From: Thermoanaerobaculum sp.
GTDB lineage: Bacteria; Acidobacteriota; Thermoanaerobaculia; Thermoanaerobaculales; Thermoanaerobaculaceae
Assembly (NCBI GenBank): GCA_025060245.1
Contig: JANXCP010000004.1
Coordinates: 1 to 41,469, forward strand
Direction: 5' to 3'
Length of the DNA: 41,469 bases
Shown here piece by piece: positions 7,117 to 17,050 of the stretch. Both the position numbers and the translations under genes were made by a program. Under the pieces are notes generated by a model that ran no database searches, was not told where the DNA came from, and worked only from the letters and a program-made list of their open reading frames with translations. The number at the start of each line of letters is the position of its first letter. The first letter of the stretch is position 1.

Positions 7117-8441
7117 GGCCACGCTTGCGGGCGTTCCTGGAGGCGCAGGAAGAGGAACGGCTGGCCCCCTACGCCACCTTGTCTCGGCACGCCACGCGGA
7201 GGCACCCTCTGTCCACCCCGGATCCGGAAGAGGACTACCGCACCCATTTTGCCCGCGACCGCGACCGCATCCTCCACGCCCGGGCCTTCCGGCGGCTCAA
7301 GCACAAAACCCAGGTGTACGTCCCTCACACCGCCGATCACCCGCGTACTCGCCTCACCCACACCTTGGAAGTGGCGCAGCTGTCGCGGACCATAGCCCGT
7401 GCCCTGGGCTTGAACGAGGACCTGGCGGAAGCCATTGCCTTGGGGCATGACCTGGGTCACACACCCTTTGGCCACTCCGGTGAGAAAGTCTTGGCCCGCA
7501 TCCTCCGCGGGGAAGAGCCCACCTGTCCCCTGCCGCCCGCGCTGGTGGCGGAGGTGGGTACCTTCAAGCACAATTACCACTCCCTTCGGGTCGTGGACTT
7601 GCTGGAGCAACGCTACCCCACCCCCGGCCTCAACCTGACCGACCAGGTGCGGGAGGGCATCCTCAAGCACACCTCGTGGACCCCCGATTTGCCCTTTCCC
7701 CTGCCCAACCGCGAGGGGTTACGGTGGGATCGCCCGTGCCACCTGGAGGGGCAAGTGGTGGCGCTGGCTGATGAGATTGCCCAGCAGACCCACGACCTGG
7801 AAGACGGCCTGGCCAACGAGGCGGTGAACCTGCCAGCGGTGGAGCGGTTAGGACTCATCCAACGGGCCATTGCCGTCCTCGGGGCCACGTACGCCAAGGA
7901 GCCATCTGCCTTCCGCCGCGCCGCTGGGCTGCAACGGACCCTCATCCACTTACTGGTGACCGACACGGTGCGCCATAGCGCCGGCCAACTGACCCACCTG
8001 GCCCAACGGCATCGCCTACGTTCCCGGGAGGATTGGCAGGCCTTCCTCGCCGACGAGGGGCCCCTCGCGGTGGGCCTCTCGCCCCAGTTGGAGCCCCTGT
8101 TCGCAGAGTTGCGAGGGTTTATCTACCAGTTCATCATCAACCACCAGGAGGTCAACCTGCAGGATCACCGCGCCCACCTGGTGGTGACGGGGCTCTTCCG
8201 CGCCTATTACCTCAACCCCCTCACGTTGCCTGCCTACGTCCTGCGCCGCTTTGCTGAACTTTCGGGGCGCCCCTACCTGCGCGACGTGCCCTTGTCAGAG
8301 ACCCGCCAAGAAGTGCAGCAGCACTACCTGCCCAACCCCCTTTTCGTGCGGGTCCTGGTGGACCACTTGGCTGGAATGTCGGATCGCTTTGCCCTGGCGG
8401 AGTACGAATCGTTGTACCATCCTCGAGCCGGTTCTTGGTGA
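7104..8441 (+). CDS. dgt: dGTP triphosphohydrolase-like protein (HD superfamily)
   Basis: HD-superfamily deoxynucleotide triphosphohydrolase that releases tripolyphosphate from dNTPs and helps balance nucleotide pools. The metal site is intact: H86 in LTHTLEVAQ, then GHDLGHTPFGH with H115 and D116, and a later ADEIAQQTHDLEDG block with the final Asp. The early RDRDRILHARAFRRLKHKTQV signature is typical. At 445 residues it is longer than the short (about 330-residue) dGTPase-like forms. Substrate range cannot be read from sequence, since many homologues act on several dNTPs. ATG 7104 overlaps folC by 13 bases. Confidence 0.93.
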   Translation: MDRVRPRLRAFLEAQEEERLAPYATLSRHATRRHPLSTPDPEEDYRTHFARDRDRILHARAFRRLKHKTQVYVPHTADHPRTRLTHTLEVAQLSRTIARALGLNEDLAEAIALGHDLGHTPFGHSGEKVLARILRGEEPTCPLPPALVAEVGTFKHNYHSLRVVDLLEQRYPTPGLNLTDQVREGILKHTSWTPDLPFPLPNREGLRWDRPCHLEGQVVALADEIAQQTHDLEDGLANEAVNLPAVERLGLIQRAIAVLGATYAKEPSAFRRAAGLQRTLIHLLVTDTVRHSAGQLTHLAQRHRLRSREDWQAFLADEGPLAVGLSPQLEPLFAELRGFIYQFIINHQEVNLQDHRAHLVVTGLFRAYYLNPLTLPAYVLRRFAELSGRPYLRDVPLSETRQEVQQHYLPNPLFVRVLVDHLAGMSDRFALAEYESLYHPRAGSW

Positions 8442-8455
8442 GCCGGCAAAAACCC

Positions 8456-8899
8456 ATGAAGGTCCTGATCGCCTCCGACCACGCTGGCTTCGCCCTCAAG
8501 CAGGCGCTCAAAGCTCACCTGCAAGGGGCGGGGCATGAGGTGGTGGATCTGGGGGCCTTTTCCGCCGACCCTGCGGATTACCCCGATTTCGCTCACGCCT
8601 TAGCGCAACAGATCCAACGGGAACCGGGAGCCCGCGGCATCCTCATCTGCGCCACAGGTATTGGGATGAGCATGGCCGCCAACCGGCACCCCGGGGTGCG
8701 GGCAGCCCTCTGCCACGACGCCTATACCGCTGAGATGGCTCGCCGGCACAACGACGCCAACATCCTCTGTTTAGGGGGAAAAGTCACCGGTGAAGCGGTG
8801 GCCCGACAAATGGTGGAGATCTTCTTGGCCACGCCCTTTGACGGGGGTCGGCACAGTGGCCGCGTGGCCAAACTGGAGGCATACCATGGACCAGCGTGA
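8456..8899 (+). CDS. rpiB: Ribose-5-phosphate isomerase B
   Basis: Interconverts ribose 5-phosphate and ribulose 5-phosphate in the pentose phosphate pathway. The 147 residues from ATG 8456 match the family length and N-terminus ([15 protein letters not shown]), followed by DYPDFAH, the catalytic-Cys block [27 protein letters not shown], and [11 protein letters not shown]. An in-frame GTG at 8438 overlaps the dgt stop as GTGA and could add six residues. Neither start has a strong ribosome site, so coupled translation from dgt is likely. The 3' end overlaps glyA by 14 bases; rpiB-glyA is a common order. Confidence 0.94.
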   Translation: MKVLIASDHAGFALKQALKAHLQGAGHEVVDLGAFSADPADYPDFAHALAQQIQREPGARGILICATGIGMSMAANRHPGVRAALCHDAYTAEMARRHNDANILCLGGKVTGEAVARQMVEIFLATPFDGGRHSGRVAKLEAYHGPA

Positions 8900-10157
8900 A
8901 CAGTTCTTCTCCTTCCTTGAGCAAACCGTAGCCCAGGTGGACCCGCAGGTAGCACAAGCCTTGAGTCAGGAACGGGCGCGGCAAAACCACGGACTGGAGC
9001 TGATCGCGTCGGAAAACTTCGTCTCCCCTGCCGTGCTGGCCGCCATGGGTTCGGTCATGACCAACAAGTACGCCGAGGGTTACCCCAGCAAGCGCTACTA
9101 CGGCGGGTGCGAGTTTGTGGACGTGGCGGAAGAGCTGGCGCGGGAGCGAGCAAAAACCTTGTTTGGTTGTGAGCACGTGAATGTGCAGCCCCACTCGGGT
9201 GCCCAGGCCAACATGGCGGTTTACTTGGCGGTCCTGCAACCCCAGGACGTGTTCTTGGGCATGGACCTGACCCACGGCGGCCACCTCACCCATGGCCACC
9301 CCCTGAACTTTTCCGGCAAGACCTTCACCGTGGTTCCCTACGGTGTCCGCCGCGACACGGAAACCATTGACTACGACCTCCTGCGGCAATTGGCCAAAGA
9401 AAAAAGACCACGGCTCATCGTCTGCGGTGCCTCGGCCTACCCACGCCTCATTGATTTCGCCCTCATCGCCGAAATCGCCCACGAGGTGGGCGCCTACGTC
9501 ATGGCCGACATCGCCCACATCGCCGGCATGGTGGCCACCGGCTTTCACCCCTCGCCGGTCCCCCACTGCGAGTTCGTCACCACGACGACTCACAAGACCC
9601 TGCGCGGACCACGAGGGGGCCTGGTAATGTGTAAGGCAGAGTTCGCCGAAGCCCTAGACAAGGCGGTGTTCCCCGGGGTGCAGGGGGGACCGCTGATGCA
9701 CGTCATTGCCGCCAAAGCGGTGGCCTTTGCGGAAGCTTTAAAACCGGAGTACAAGGCCTACATTGCCCGAGTGCTGGACAATGCCAAAGCGCTCTGCGAG
9801 GAACTCCAAGCCCTGGGTTGGCGGATGGTTTCCGGCGGCACTGATAACCACCTCATGTTACTTGACTTGGGACCTGATGGCATCTCCGGAAAAAAGGCCG
9901 AGGAACGGCTGCAGCGGGCGGGTATTACAGTGAACAAGAACACGATACCCTTTGACACCCGCAAGCCGTACATTGCTTCTGGGATTCGCCTGGGAACACC
10001 CGCGGTCACCACCCGCGGTATGGGGCCCGAGGAAATGCGCCTCATTGCCCGCCTTATTGATCGGGTCCTGCGCAGCGAGGACGAAGGGGTGTGGGCTCAA
10101 GTGCGAGGGGAAGTGGAAGCCCTTACCCGGGCTTTCCCCCTCTACGGCCAGCTCTAA
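8886..10157 (+). CDS. glyA: Serine hydroxymethyltransferase
   Basis: PLP enzyme converting serine and tetrahydrofolate to glycine and 5,10-methylene-tetrahydrofolate. The 423 residues from ATG 8886 include [19 protein letters not shown], the YYGGCEFVD substrate loop, [15 protein letters not shown] and [14 protein letters not shown] with the PLP lysine at K237. The longer frame from 8790 lies inside rpiB and does not fit the family. It is the last gene of the accD operon. Its last 35 bases are overlapped by the 3' end of the convergent glycosyltransferase gene. Confidence 0.97.
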   Translation: MDQREQFFSFLEQTVAQVDPQVAQALSQERARQNHGLELIASENFVSPAVLAAMGSVMTNKYAEGYPSKRYYGGCEFVDVAEELARERAKTLFGCEHVNVQPHSGAQANMAVYLAVLQPQDVFLGMDLTHGGHLTHGHPLNFSGKTFTVVPYGVRRDTETIDYDLLRQLAKEKRPRLIVCGASAYPRLIDFALIAEIAHEVGAYVMADIAHIAGMVATGFHPSPVPHCEFVTTTTHKTLRGPRGGLVMCKAEFAEALDKAVFPGVQGGPLMHVIAAKAVAFAEALKPEYKAYIARVLDNAKALCEELQALGWRMVSGGTDNHLMLLDLGPDGISGKKAEERLQRAGITVNKNTIPFDTRKPYIASGIRLGTPAVTTRGMGPEEMRLIARLIDRVLRSEDEGVWAQVRGEVEALTRAFPLYGQL

Positions 10158-10881
10158 GCCCCTCCCACCAGAGGTGCCAGCGTAAACGCAGGGCATCCCG
10201 CACCATGGCGAGCCCGTGCCGCAGCGGGCGCACACGGGAATCCTCCACGTGGGCCCAGCGCACCGGTACCTCGACCACGGGAAACCCCGCCCGCTGGGCT
10301 CGCGCCAGCAGCTCCACGTCGTAGATAAAGCCATCAAAGAGGAGCTGGCTGCTTACGCGGCGTGCCAGGGTCCCGGGTAAAAGCTTAAAGCCACACTGCG
10401 TGTCGCCGATGTGCGTCAACCGCAAGCCGCGCAACAGCAGGTTGAACAGCCGCCCCAACCGGTCGCGGAGCCAGGGTTGGCGACGGGTAATCAGCCGCCG
10501 GTCCACCGCCCTGGATCCACAGGCCACCGCACCCGGGGCAAAAGGTAAGAGCTTTTCCAGCTCCTCAATGGGCGTGGCCAGGTCCGCATCGGTGATGAGC
10601 ACCAGCTCCCCCGCGGCCAGGGCCAGACCGGCCCGAACCGCCGCCCCTTTGCCCCGATTTTGCGGAAGCACGTGCAACACCACCGCCACCCCAGGGGGTG
10701 GCTGCCACGACTCCACCACCTGCGCGGTCCGGTCCTCTGATCCGTCGTCCACCACCACCACTTCCGCCGGCAAGAGCTGCGGGTGCTTGACCAGATACTC
10801 CCCCAATTGTGCCAGGCTTTGCGGTAAACGGTGCTCTTCGTTGAAGGCGGGAATCACCAAGGAAAGGCGGGGTGCGTGCAT
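10123..10881 (-). CDS. Family 2 glycosyltransferase, polyprenyl-phosphate glycosyltransferase type
   Basis: 252-residue GT-A enzyme resembling dolichyl-phosphate glucosyl/mannosyltransferases (ALG5/DPM1). It starts [18 protein letters not shown] and contains [23 protein letters not shown] and the DXD-type TDADLATP. Further on are DTQCGFKL and [19 protein letters not shown], then [13 protein letters not shown]. There is no membrane segment at the C-terminus, which fits the soluble ALG5/DPM1 forms. The likely role is charging undecaprenyl phosphate with a hexose for envelope glycans; the sugar is unknown. The gene stands alone on the minus strand with only a weak ACGGGA before ATG 10881. Its 3' end runs 35 bases into glyA. 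Confidence 0.88.
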   Translation of the reverse strand: MHAPRLSLVIPAFNEEHRLPQSLAQLGEYLVKHPQLLPAEVVVVDDGSEDRTAQVVESWQPPPGVAVVLHVLPQNRGKGAAVRAGLALAAGELVLITDADLATPIEELEKLLPFAPGAVACGSRAVDRRLITRRQPWLRDRLGRLFNLLLRGLRLTHIGDTQCGFKLLPGTLARRVSSQLLFDGFIYDVELLARAQRAGFPVVEVPVRWAHVEDSRVRPLRHGLAMVRDALRLRWHLWWEGLRAGRRGGKPG

Positions 10882-10897
10882 TCCCGTCAGGAACCCG

Positions 10898-10906
10898 TGC
10901 TATACT
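10898..10906 (+). promoter_or_regulatory. Extended -10 promoter for the DUF4177 gene
   Basis: TGCTATACT is a near-consensus extended -10 (TG-N-TATACT). The predicted transcript start at about 10913 leaves a leader of about 40 bases ending in a strong ribosome site before ATG 10953. No -35 is needed or seen. Confidence 0.6.
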
Positions 10907-10952
10907 GCGCGACGCCTCGCGCAGGACGCGTTCGAAGACGGGGGAGAAAAGT

Positions 10953-11156
10953 ATGGGGCGGACTAGGTGGGAATACAAGGTGCTCAACATTCAGTCGCGA
11001 AACTACCAACTGCCCATTTCCTACGAAGACGAGCTCAACCGCCTGGGGGCTGAGGGGTGGGAGCTGGTGGGAATTGCCGCGATCAACTTTAAAACCGGGG
11101 CGACGGATCATATCAGCCTCGTCTTCAAGCGGCAAAAGGAGTCCGGACAACTTTAA
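10953..11156 (+). CDS. DUF4177 family small protein
   Basis: 67-residue protein of the DUF4177 type: it opens RTRWEYKVLNI and ends with the family signature ELNRLGAEGWELVGI followed by a beta strand (HISLVFKRQ). ATG 10953 is preceded by GGGGGAG at a good distance and matches the family N-terminus; the longer in-frame extension from 10872 starts upstream of the extended -10. Homologues are small, soluble and of unknown function. The gene is monocistronic. Its last 32 bases overlap the 3' end of the convergent RDD-like gene. Confidence 0.85.
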   Translation: MGRTRWEYKVLNIQSRNYQLPISYEDELNRLGAEGWELVGIAAINFKTGATDHISLVFKRQKESGQL

Positions 11157-11604
11157 GGCGCCCTTCGGCAAGTCTTTCCAGCCACCGCGAAGGCGAACGG
11201 CCTACCGCCAGCGGCAATCCCGCCGTGGGGAGGGCGAAGAGCACAGCCAGCCAAAGAATCCAAGCAGTCCGGGGCGGCATTGGCTTGTCCAGTGACAGGT
11301 GGAGCAAGCGCATGCCCAATGTGGCGGAAAAGCACCACAGAAAGGCAAACTCCACCGTTCCAGCCACCGCCACCGAGCCCACACCGGCGACGATGAGCAC
11401 CTGGGGGAGGGTAAGCGAAACCTGCCAGCTCAAGCTCACAGCGGCCAGCAACAGCAGCACGCAGCCGGTGGCAAAGCCAAAATCCAACCAAAGAGCAGCC
11501 AGCAGGCGGACAAACCCCACCTGCGGTCTGAACTCTTCCCCCTTTTCCGGGGGAGGGGTGCCCCAGGCCAGCTCCACGTCCAAAGGCAAACGCGGGTTGG
11601 CCAT
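11125..11604 (-). CDS. RDD-like small integral membrane protein
   Basis: 159-residue membrane protein with about three hydrophobic segments (roughly residues 32-57, 64-92 and 112-132). FVRLLAALWLDFGFATG and FSATLGMRLLHLSL resemble the RDD family, where an R-x-x-A-x-x-x-D helix and a T-x-G-x-x-x-L loop are conserved. The match is by pattern only. It is the last gene of the lpxC operon: its ATG overlaps the TAA of the TPR gene (TAATG). The 3' end overlaps the convergent DUF4177 gene by 32 bases. Role unknown; it probably works with the TPR protein at the inner membrane. Confidence 0.65.
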   Translation of the reverse strand: MANPRLPLDVELAWGTPPPEKGEEFRPQVGFVRLLAALWLDFGFATGCVLLLLAAVSLSWQVSLTLPQVLIVAGVGSVAVAGTVEFAFLWCFSATLGMRLLHLSLDKPMPPRTAWILWLAVLFALPTAGLPLAVGRSPSRWLERLAEGRLKVVRTPFAA

Positions 11605-13583
11605 TACGGCAGCTCGCGAAAGTTCAGGTTGTTCACGAAAATCTTGTACCGCGGATCCACCGAACGGGAGAGGTAGCTGCGGGCCAGTTCGTGGAGCCGA
11701 CCCACCTCCGGGTCGTTGCTGTCCTTGGCCAAACCCTCGAGGACCCTCGCCGCCTCGGCCACCTCAAACCCCCGCAAGAGCACCAACGCCCAGTTGTACC
11801 GCGCCACCTGCCAGGCCTGCTGGAGCTCCCCGTCCTGCGGGTGCGCCTCCACCATGTTGGTCAACAGGCGCACCGCTCCCTCCCAGTTGCCACGCTCCCA
11901 GGCATCAGCCAGGGCGGGAAGGCTCGCGTCGTACGCCGTCACTTGGGCCATGGTTTGGCGCAGCTGCTCATCCTGCGGCAACTGCTTGGCCGCCTCCCGC
12001 AGCAGCCGCAGCGCCTTGAAATACCGTCCGGAAGCGAGCGCCTCGCGGGCCGGGGTCAAGTCCACCGAGGGTGCAGGCCTCGTCTGCACCTTGAGCTTGC
12101 GTTGGTATTCCAAGATGCGTTGCTGCACCTCATTCGCTTCCGACCCCTCTAGGTTCAAGGTCTGCAGTAACTTGATCGCATCCTGCAATTGCCCTTGCTG
12201 GGCCAGTCGCTCCGCCTCCTGGAGCGTGTCCTCCAGGGAGGGACCTGACTGGAACACCTTGCCGCCCAAAGTAAACCCCAAGACCACCAAGACCACCAGC
12301 GCCAATCCCACCCCCAGCAGCACCGGCAAGGGAATGGGCAGAGACCATCGCGGGGCAGCGGCGCGCGCCCGCGGGCGTGGTGTGGGCCGCACCTCCACCT
12401 CGGGCGCCGGAATTGCCATGCTTTCACCGGAGGCGATTTCCCGCGGGACAAAATCGTCACGGAACAAGTCCTCTTCCACCACCGGCAGATCCGCTGGCAG
12501 AGGAGGGGGAGCTTGAGGGGTTTCCAAACGCGCCAGCAGGTCGTTGGCATCCACATGCTGTGGCTGCAGGGCCAGCACCTCATGGAGCAGTTCCCGTGCC
12601 CGTTCGTACTGCTCCGCCTCAAAGGCCTCCATGGCCTCGGCGAACTTCATTTCCGCCTGCCGATCCAGCTCCTCACGACGACGACGGGCCTGTTCAATCC
12701 GCCGCTCCGCCTCTTGGTTATGGGGGTCAATGAGGTAAATGCGCGACCACACGTCCACGGCCGCCGTGTAATCACCCCGATCAAAGGCCTCCTGACCCTC
12801 AGCCAACAGCATGGCTACACGGTCCTCGCCGCCCGAGGACTGCACCTCCTCCCCACCTCCAAAGGCGGGGGCTTCGGGCACCGACTCAAAGGCCAACTCC
12901 CCCGCCGGGACTTGCCAATCCCCGCCCCACGACGTTTCACCCCGCCCACCTTGGGCACCCCCTCCCCCCTTGGCAGGAACGGTTGCATGGGGAACCTGAA
13001 AGGTCTCAATTTCCACGGAAAATCCTTCGGACGGGGTTTGGGAGGCTAACTGCGCCTCCAGCTCCGCCAGCTCGGGGTGATTGGGGTCCAGCTGCCGCAC
13101 CAAGGCCAAAAAACCCTTGGCCTCGTGGACAAGCCCCGCCGCCAGGGCTTGCCGCGCCCGCGCCAGCTGCGTTCGCACCTCCGTGTCCCCTTTCAGGGCC
13201 GCCTGCGCCTGTTGCAGGATCGCCCTCGCCTCCTGGTGTCCCGGCAGCTCCCGCAGGACCGCCTGGGCTAACTCGGCGGCCCGGGAAAAGTTCCGCTGAC
13301 CCAGGGCTTGGCGGGCCTGGCCCACCCACTGATCGGTTTGGGTGGGGGTTTGGCCGGCCACGTCCCCGAGCAGCGAAGCCAAGTCCACGGGGAGTCCCTG
13401 GATCAGGGCGCTTTCCAAGCGCTGCGCGGGGCGAAAAGCGGGATCCACCTCCAGGATGGAATGGAGCACCGTTTGACACTCTTCCCGATGCCCATCCTGG
13501 TACAAACGCACCGCCTCCCGGAAGGCGGCCAAGATCCTCTGCTGTACTCTTGGGTCCTTGTCCGGTGAGCCAGGGTATGACAT
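11604..13583 (-). CDS. TPR-repeat membrane-anchored protein
   Basis: 659-residue protein built of tetratricopeptide-like helical repeats. The N-terminal half (about 1-350) contains AFREAVRLYQDGHREECQTV, ALGQRNFSRAAELAQAVLRE and RGDYTAAVDVWSRIYLIDP. One membrane segment lies at about 416-440 (LPVLLGVGLALVVLVVLGF), and further repeats follow after it (NWEGAVRLLTNMVEAHPQDG). The N-terminal repeats would face the cytoplasm and the C-terminal ones the periplasm. It starts 9 bases after the NtrX-like gene, so it is in the same transcript and may be a scaffold for an envelope process. No enzymatic domain is seen. Confidence 0.85.
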   Translation of the reverse strand: MSYPGSPDKDPRVQQRILAAFREAVRLYQDGHREECQTVLHSILEVDPAFRPAQRLESALIQGLPVDLASLLGDVAGQTPTQTDQWVGQARQALGQRNFSRAAELAQAVLRELPGHQEARAILQQAQAALKGDTEVRTQLARARQALAAGLVHEAKGFLALVRQLDPNHPELAELEAQLASQTPSEGFSVEIETFQVPHATVPAKGGGGAQGGRGETSWGGDWQVPAGELAFESVPEAPAFGGGEEVQSSGGEDRVAMLLAEGQEAFDRGDYTAAVDVWSRIYLIDPHNQEAERRIEQARRRREELDRQAEMKFAEAMEAFEAEQYERARELLHEVLALQPQHVDANDLLARLETPQAPPPLPADLPVVEEDLFRDDFVPREIASGESMAIPAPEVEVRPTPRPRARAAAPRWSLPIPLPVLLGVGLALVVLVVLGFTLGGKVFQSGPSLEDTLQEAERLAQQGQLQDAIKLLQTLNLEGSEANEVQQRILEYQRKLKVQTRPAPSVDLTPAREALASGRYFKALRLLREAAKQLPQDEQLRQTMAQVTAYDASLPALADAWERGNWEGAVRLLTNMVEAHPQDGELQQAWQVARYNWALVLLRGFEVAEAARVLEGLAKDSNDPEVGRLHELARSYLSRSVDPRYKIFVNNLNFRELP

Positions 13584-13592
13584 CGCCTGATG

Positions 13593-14948
13593 CTAGCTTT
13601 CTCCCGCCGGCCCGTCAACCTTAAGGCCCAGCGCCTTGACCTTGCGGTACAGGTGCGAGCGCTCCAGACCCAGCAGGCGAGCGGCTTGCGACATGTTGTG
13701 CTGGCACAGGCGCAGCACGTGGGCAATGTACTCCCGCTCAAAGGCCTCCCGCGCCTCCCGGAGGGGGATCGGACCACCGGGAAGGAACCCTTCCACCCCT
13801 TCGCGCCGCAGGGGGATGTCTGCCGCCGTCACCTCTTCCCCCGGGACCATGATCAACAACCGCTCCACCAAGTTACGCAGCTCTCGCACGTTGCCCGGCC
13901 ATGGGTAGCGCTTGAGCAGGGCCATCGCTTCGGAGTGCACCCGCTTGGGTCGCACTCCCATGCGGAACGCCAGCTTGTTCATGAACGCCTCCACCAGGAG
14001 GGGAATGTCCTCCGGGCGCTCGGCCAACGGGGGAACACGAATCGGGATCACCGCCAAACGAAAGTACAGGTCTTGGCGGAAGCGGCCGGCAGCTATTTCC
14101 GCTTCCAGGTCTTTGTTGGTGGCGGCGATGACCCGCACGTCCACCCGGATTTCTTGCGACCCTCCCAGGCGGGTGAACCGCGACTCCTGAAGCACCCGCA
14201 ACACCTTTGCCTGGGTCAGCAGGCTCATGTCCCCCACCTCGTCCAGCAGCAGCGTGCCCCCGTCTGCCAGCTCAAACTTGCCGCGTTTGGCCTCGTAAGC
14301 ACCGGTAAAAGCCCCCTTGGTATGGCCGAAGAGCTCGCTCTCAATGAGCTCTGCTGGAATCGCCGCGCAGTTGAGGGCGACGAAGGGTCCGCCGGCGCGA
14401 CGGGAATGCCGGTGCAGCAGGCGCGCCACCACCTCCTTTCCCGACCCGTTGGGACCGGTGATGAGCACCCGCGAGTCAGTTGGGGCAGCAAGGAGGATCT
14501 GTCGGCGCAGCTCTACCACCGCCGGGGAGACCCCCGTGAGCTCCACCTCTTCCTCTTCCTCCCGCAGTCGCTCCACCAGGCGAGCCCGCTCCAGCACGTT
14601 TTCCACCGTCACCAGAACCCGCTCTAAACCCAGCGGCTTTTCCAAGAAATCCGCCGCTCCCTCGCGCACCGCCAGGGCGGCTTGCTCCACCGTGGCATGC
14701 CCCGAGATCATGATCACCGGCAGGCGGTGCCCCCCTGCCTTCAGTTGCCGCAGCACCTCCAGTCCGTCCATCCCGGGCAGCCTCACGTCCAGCAACACCA
14801 CGTCAAAGATCTCCCGCGCCACCGCGGCGAGCGCCTCCTCCCCCGATGCCACGGCGGTGACGACGAACCCTTCGTCGCTGAGGATTTGCTTCAAAAGCTG
14901 ACGAATGCCGGGCTCGTCATCCACCACCAACACCGCACCACGCCTCAC
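13593..14948 (-). CDS. NtrC/NtrX family sigma54-dependent response regulator
   Basis: 451-residue transcription activator. The receiver has D10, D11, phospho-acceptor D54 in LLDVRLPGMDG and K104. The AAA+ domain has a Walker A GPNGSGKE (165-172, varying from the usual GESGTGKE), GAFTGA (212-217) that contacts sigma54, Walker B TLLLDEVGDM, and FRQDLYFRL. A Fis-type helix-turn-helix closes the protein (NMSQAARLLGLERSHLYRKV). GTG 14948 overlaps the stop of the histidine kinase gene as GTGA, so the two are a coupled pair. Targets are unknown. A strong sigma54 promoter match lies upstream of the first gene of its own operon (18545-18561). Confidence 0.95.
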   Translation of the reverse strand: MRRGAVLVVDDEPGIRQLLKQILSDEGFVVTAVASGEEALAAVAREIFDVVLLDVRLPGMDGLEVLRQLKAGGHRLPVIMISGHATVEQAALAVREGAADFLEKPLGLERVLVTVENVLERARLVERLREEEEEVELTGVSPAVVELRRQILLAAPTDSRVLITGPNGSGKEVVARLLHRHSRRAGGPFVALNCAAIPAELIESELFGHTKGAFTGAYEAKRGKFELADGGTLLLDEVGDMSLLTQAKVLRVLQESRFTRLGGSQEIRVDVRVIAATNKDLEAEIAAGRFRQDLYFRLAVIPIRVPPLAERPEDIPLLVEAFMNKLAFRMGVRPKRVHSEAMALLKRYPWPGNVRELRNLVERLLIMVPGEEVTAADIPLRREGVEGFLPGGPIPLREAREAFEREYIAHVLRLCQHNMSQAARLLGLERSHLYRKVKALGLKVDGPAGES

Positions 14949-17050
14949 GGCTCACCCCCAGGGACCCGCACGACGGCGCGTACACCCCCGCCATCCCGAG
15001 GCAGCAGGCGGACCGTGCCACCGTGATCGGTGACGATGCGCAGGACCACCGCCAACCCCACCCCCGAGCCGCGGCCCTTGGAGGAAAAAAAGGGCTGGAA
15101 GAGCAGTTCCGGGTCCTCCACCGGCAAGCCTGGCCCGCGGTCCAGCACCTCCACCACCACTTCATCCCCTTCCCAAAAAGCCCTCACCGTCACTTCTGCC
15201 GGCGGGGTGGAAGCCTCCACCGCGTTGTCCAAGAGGTTGATGAGCACCTGGCGGAACAGCTCGGGGTCCAGCCATACTTGGCCCTGGTCCAAATCTGCCT
15301 CCAGCTTCACCTCCACCCCCGGCTTGACCCCTTGGTAGAGGCGCACCACCTGCCGCAACAGTTCCCCCCCATCCACCGGCCGCCGTTGCACGGCGGGAAG
15401 CTTGGCGTAACGGGCAAAGGCATCTAGAAGCTCCTGCATGGCGCGGACGTGATCCACGATTGCCCGACAACCGGCGGGGATCACCTCATCCAGGTCAGGG
15501 CGGTTCTGCGCAAAATGGCGGGCAATCCGTTCCGCCGCCAAGCGAATGGGGGTCAATGGGTTCTTGATCTGATGGGCAATTTGCCGAGCCACCTCGCTCC
15601 ACGCCGCTTGCCGCTGCGCCCGCAAGAGCTGGGTCAGATCTTCCAAGGCCACCACCCAGCCGGCAGGTTCCGCTCCCCGACCCAAGGCCTGAACCGTCAC
15701 CTCCACGTGGCGGAGGATGCCTCCCGCCTGGACGGTAAGAGAGCCACGAAACCCCGAAGCAGCCGAGCGCAGCACCTCCACCAGTCTCCCCAGGCCTCCC
15801 TCCGCCAGCGCCTGCAAGGGCAGCTCCTGCTCCGCCAAGGCAGGACAGGCCAACATCGCGGCCGCGGCGGGGTTGCCGCGCACCCGGGTCTTGTCCGGGT
15901 CTAGCCATAAGATCCCCGCGCGGATGGAGGCCAGCACCGCGTCCAGGCGGGCCACGGTGGCCCGCAGCTCTCGCTCCTGCGCCTGCAGCCGCCGCACCAT
16001 CGAGTTGAACGAGGCCACCAAAAGCGCCACTTCGTCTTCCCCAGGGACCGGCACCTCGGAGAGCTCGGCTCCTTCTGCCACCGCTGCCGTCGTTGCCGCC
16101 AAAGCCAACAGAGGTTCGGTGAAGCTCCGGGAAAGGTACAGCCCCGTCCACACGGCGGCAAAAACCACCACCAGGGCGATGCCCGCAAAGGACAGGACCA
16201 AGGTAGCGGTGATGGCAGGTCGCTGGAGTTTCAACGCCTGATACGAAGCGGCCGCTTGGGCCAAGCGTCCCTGGGCCAAGGCCACCTCTTCCGGCCACAC
16301 TTCCCCGCAGACCACCACGCTTCCCTCCAGCAAAGGCACCCAGGCCCGCACCACCACCCGACGAGAGAGCCGATCCACCCGAGTCCCAGGGTGAACGGTC
16401 TCGGCCCCGGTGAGGGGGGGGAGGAGCAGGGCGGCGGTTTTTTTGGGATCTTGCAGCTCCACCAACGTGGTTCCACCCTCCAACAAAGCCGTCAGGTGGC
16501 TGTGCCAGGCAAAGTGCAGGCGCTCCAACTCGGCTGCCCGCCGCGATCCCTCTACCGCTGCCAGGCGCGCGGCAAAGGCCTGGGCGCACCGGCGAACCCG
16601 GTCCTCACTCTCGCGTCGTACCCCTTCGGCCAGGTGAGCCCCCGCCTCCACCACCGCCTCCACCGGCGGGGAAAACCAGGAAGAGGCCAAGTGGGAAAAC
16701 AGCGATGCCGCCAGAGCAGAGATCAGCAGGGCCGGTACCAGGATGAGCAACAGGTAGGAAAGCAAGAGCTTCATGCGGAAGCGTGAGCCAATGATGCCCA
16801 ACCGCCGTTCCACCAAGAGCTTGAAAAGGCTGCGCAGGAGCACGAAGACCACCACCACCATCAGGGTGAGGTCGAAGACGGTGAGGAGCAGCACCAAGAG
16901 CCGGTTGGTCAGCTCTTCCGCCGGAACCCGTTGCAGCTTGGCGATGAGGGCGTAAAGGGATGCCCCCAGAGCCACCAAGACCACGTAGACTCCCACGAGG
17001 AAGCGGGCCTGTCGGCGCCAACGCAACCAAGAGCGTCGCCAACGCTTCAC
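14945..17050 (-). CDS. NtrY-like membrane sensor histidine kinase
   Basis: 701-residue kinase from GTG 17050, which has GGAGG upstream and overlaps the DUF4390 stop as GTGA; the much longer open frame upstream is not coding. There are three N-terminal membrane segments (about 15-35, 48-75, 90-115), an extracytoplasmic region to about 285 and a fourth segment. HAMP (about 312-365, TEPLLALAATTAAVAEG) and a PAS-like domain follow. The H-box is ARQIAHQIKNPLTPIRLAAER with H493, then N-box and G-box (GRGSGVGLAVV). This matches NtrY. Its partner is the response regulator that follows. Stimulus unknown; the lpxC and DUF4390 neighbours point to an envelope signal. Confidence 0.94.
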   Translation of the reverse strand: MKRWRRSWLRWRRQARFLVGVYVVLVALGASLYALIAKLQRVPAEELTNRLLVLLLTVFDLTLMVVVVFVLLRSLFKLLVERRLGIIGSRFRMKLLLSYLLLILVPALLISALAASLFSHLASSWFSPPVEAVVEAGAHLAEGVRRESEDRVRRCAQAFAARLAAVEGSRRAAELERLHFAWHSHLTALLEGGTTLVELQDPKKTAALLLPPLTGAETVHPGTRVDRLSRRVVVRAWVPLLEGSVVVCGEVWPEEVALAQGRLAQAAASYQALKLQRPAITATLVLSFAGIALVVVFAAVWTGLYLSRSFTEPLLALAATTAAVAEGAELSEVPVPGEDEVALLVASFNSMVRRLQAQERELRATVARLDAVLASIRAGILWLDPDKTRVRGNPAAAAMLACPALAEQELPLQALAEGGLGRLVEVLRSAASGFRGSLTVQAGGILRHVEVTVQALGRGAEPAGWVVALEDLTQLLRAQRQAAWSEVARQIAHQIKNPLTPIRLAAERIARHFAQNRPDLDEVIPAGCRAIVDHVRAMQELLDAFARYAKLPAVQRRPVDGGELLRQVVRLYQGVKPGVEVKLEADLDQGQVWLDPELFRQVLINLLDNAVEASTPPAEVTVRAFWEGDEVVVEVLDRGPGLPVEDPELLFQPFFSSKGRGSGVGLAVVLRIVTDHGGTVRLLPRDGGGVRAVVRVPGGEP

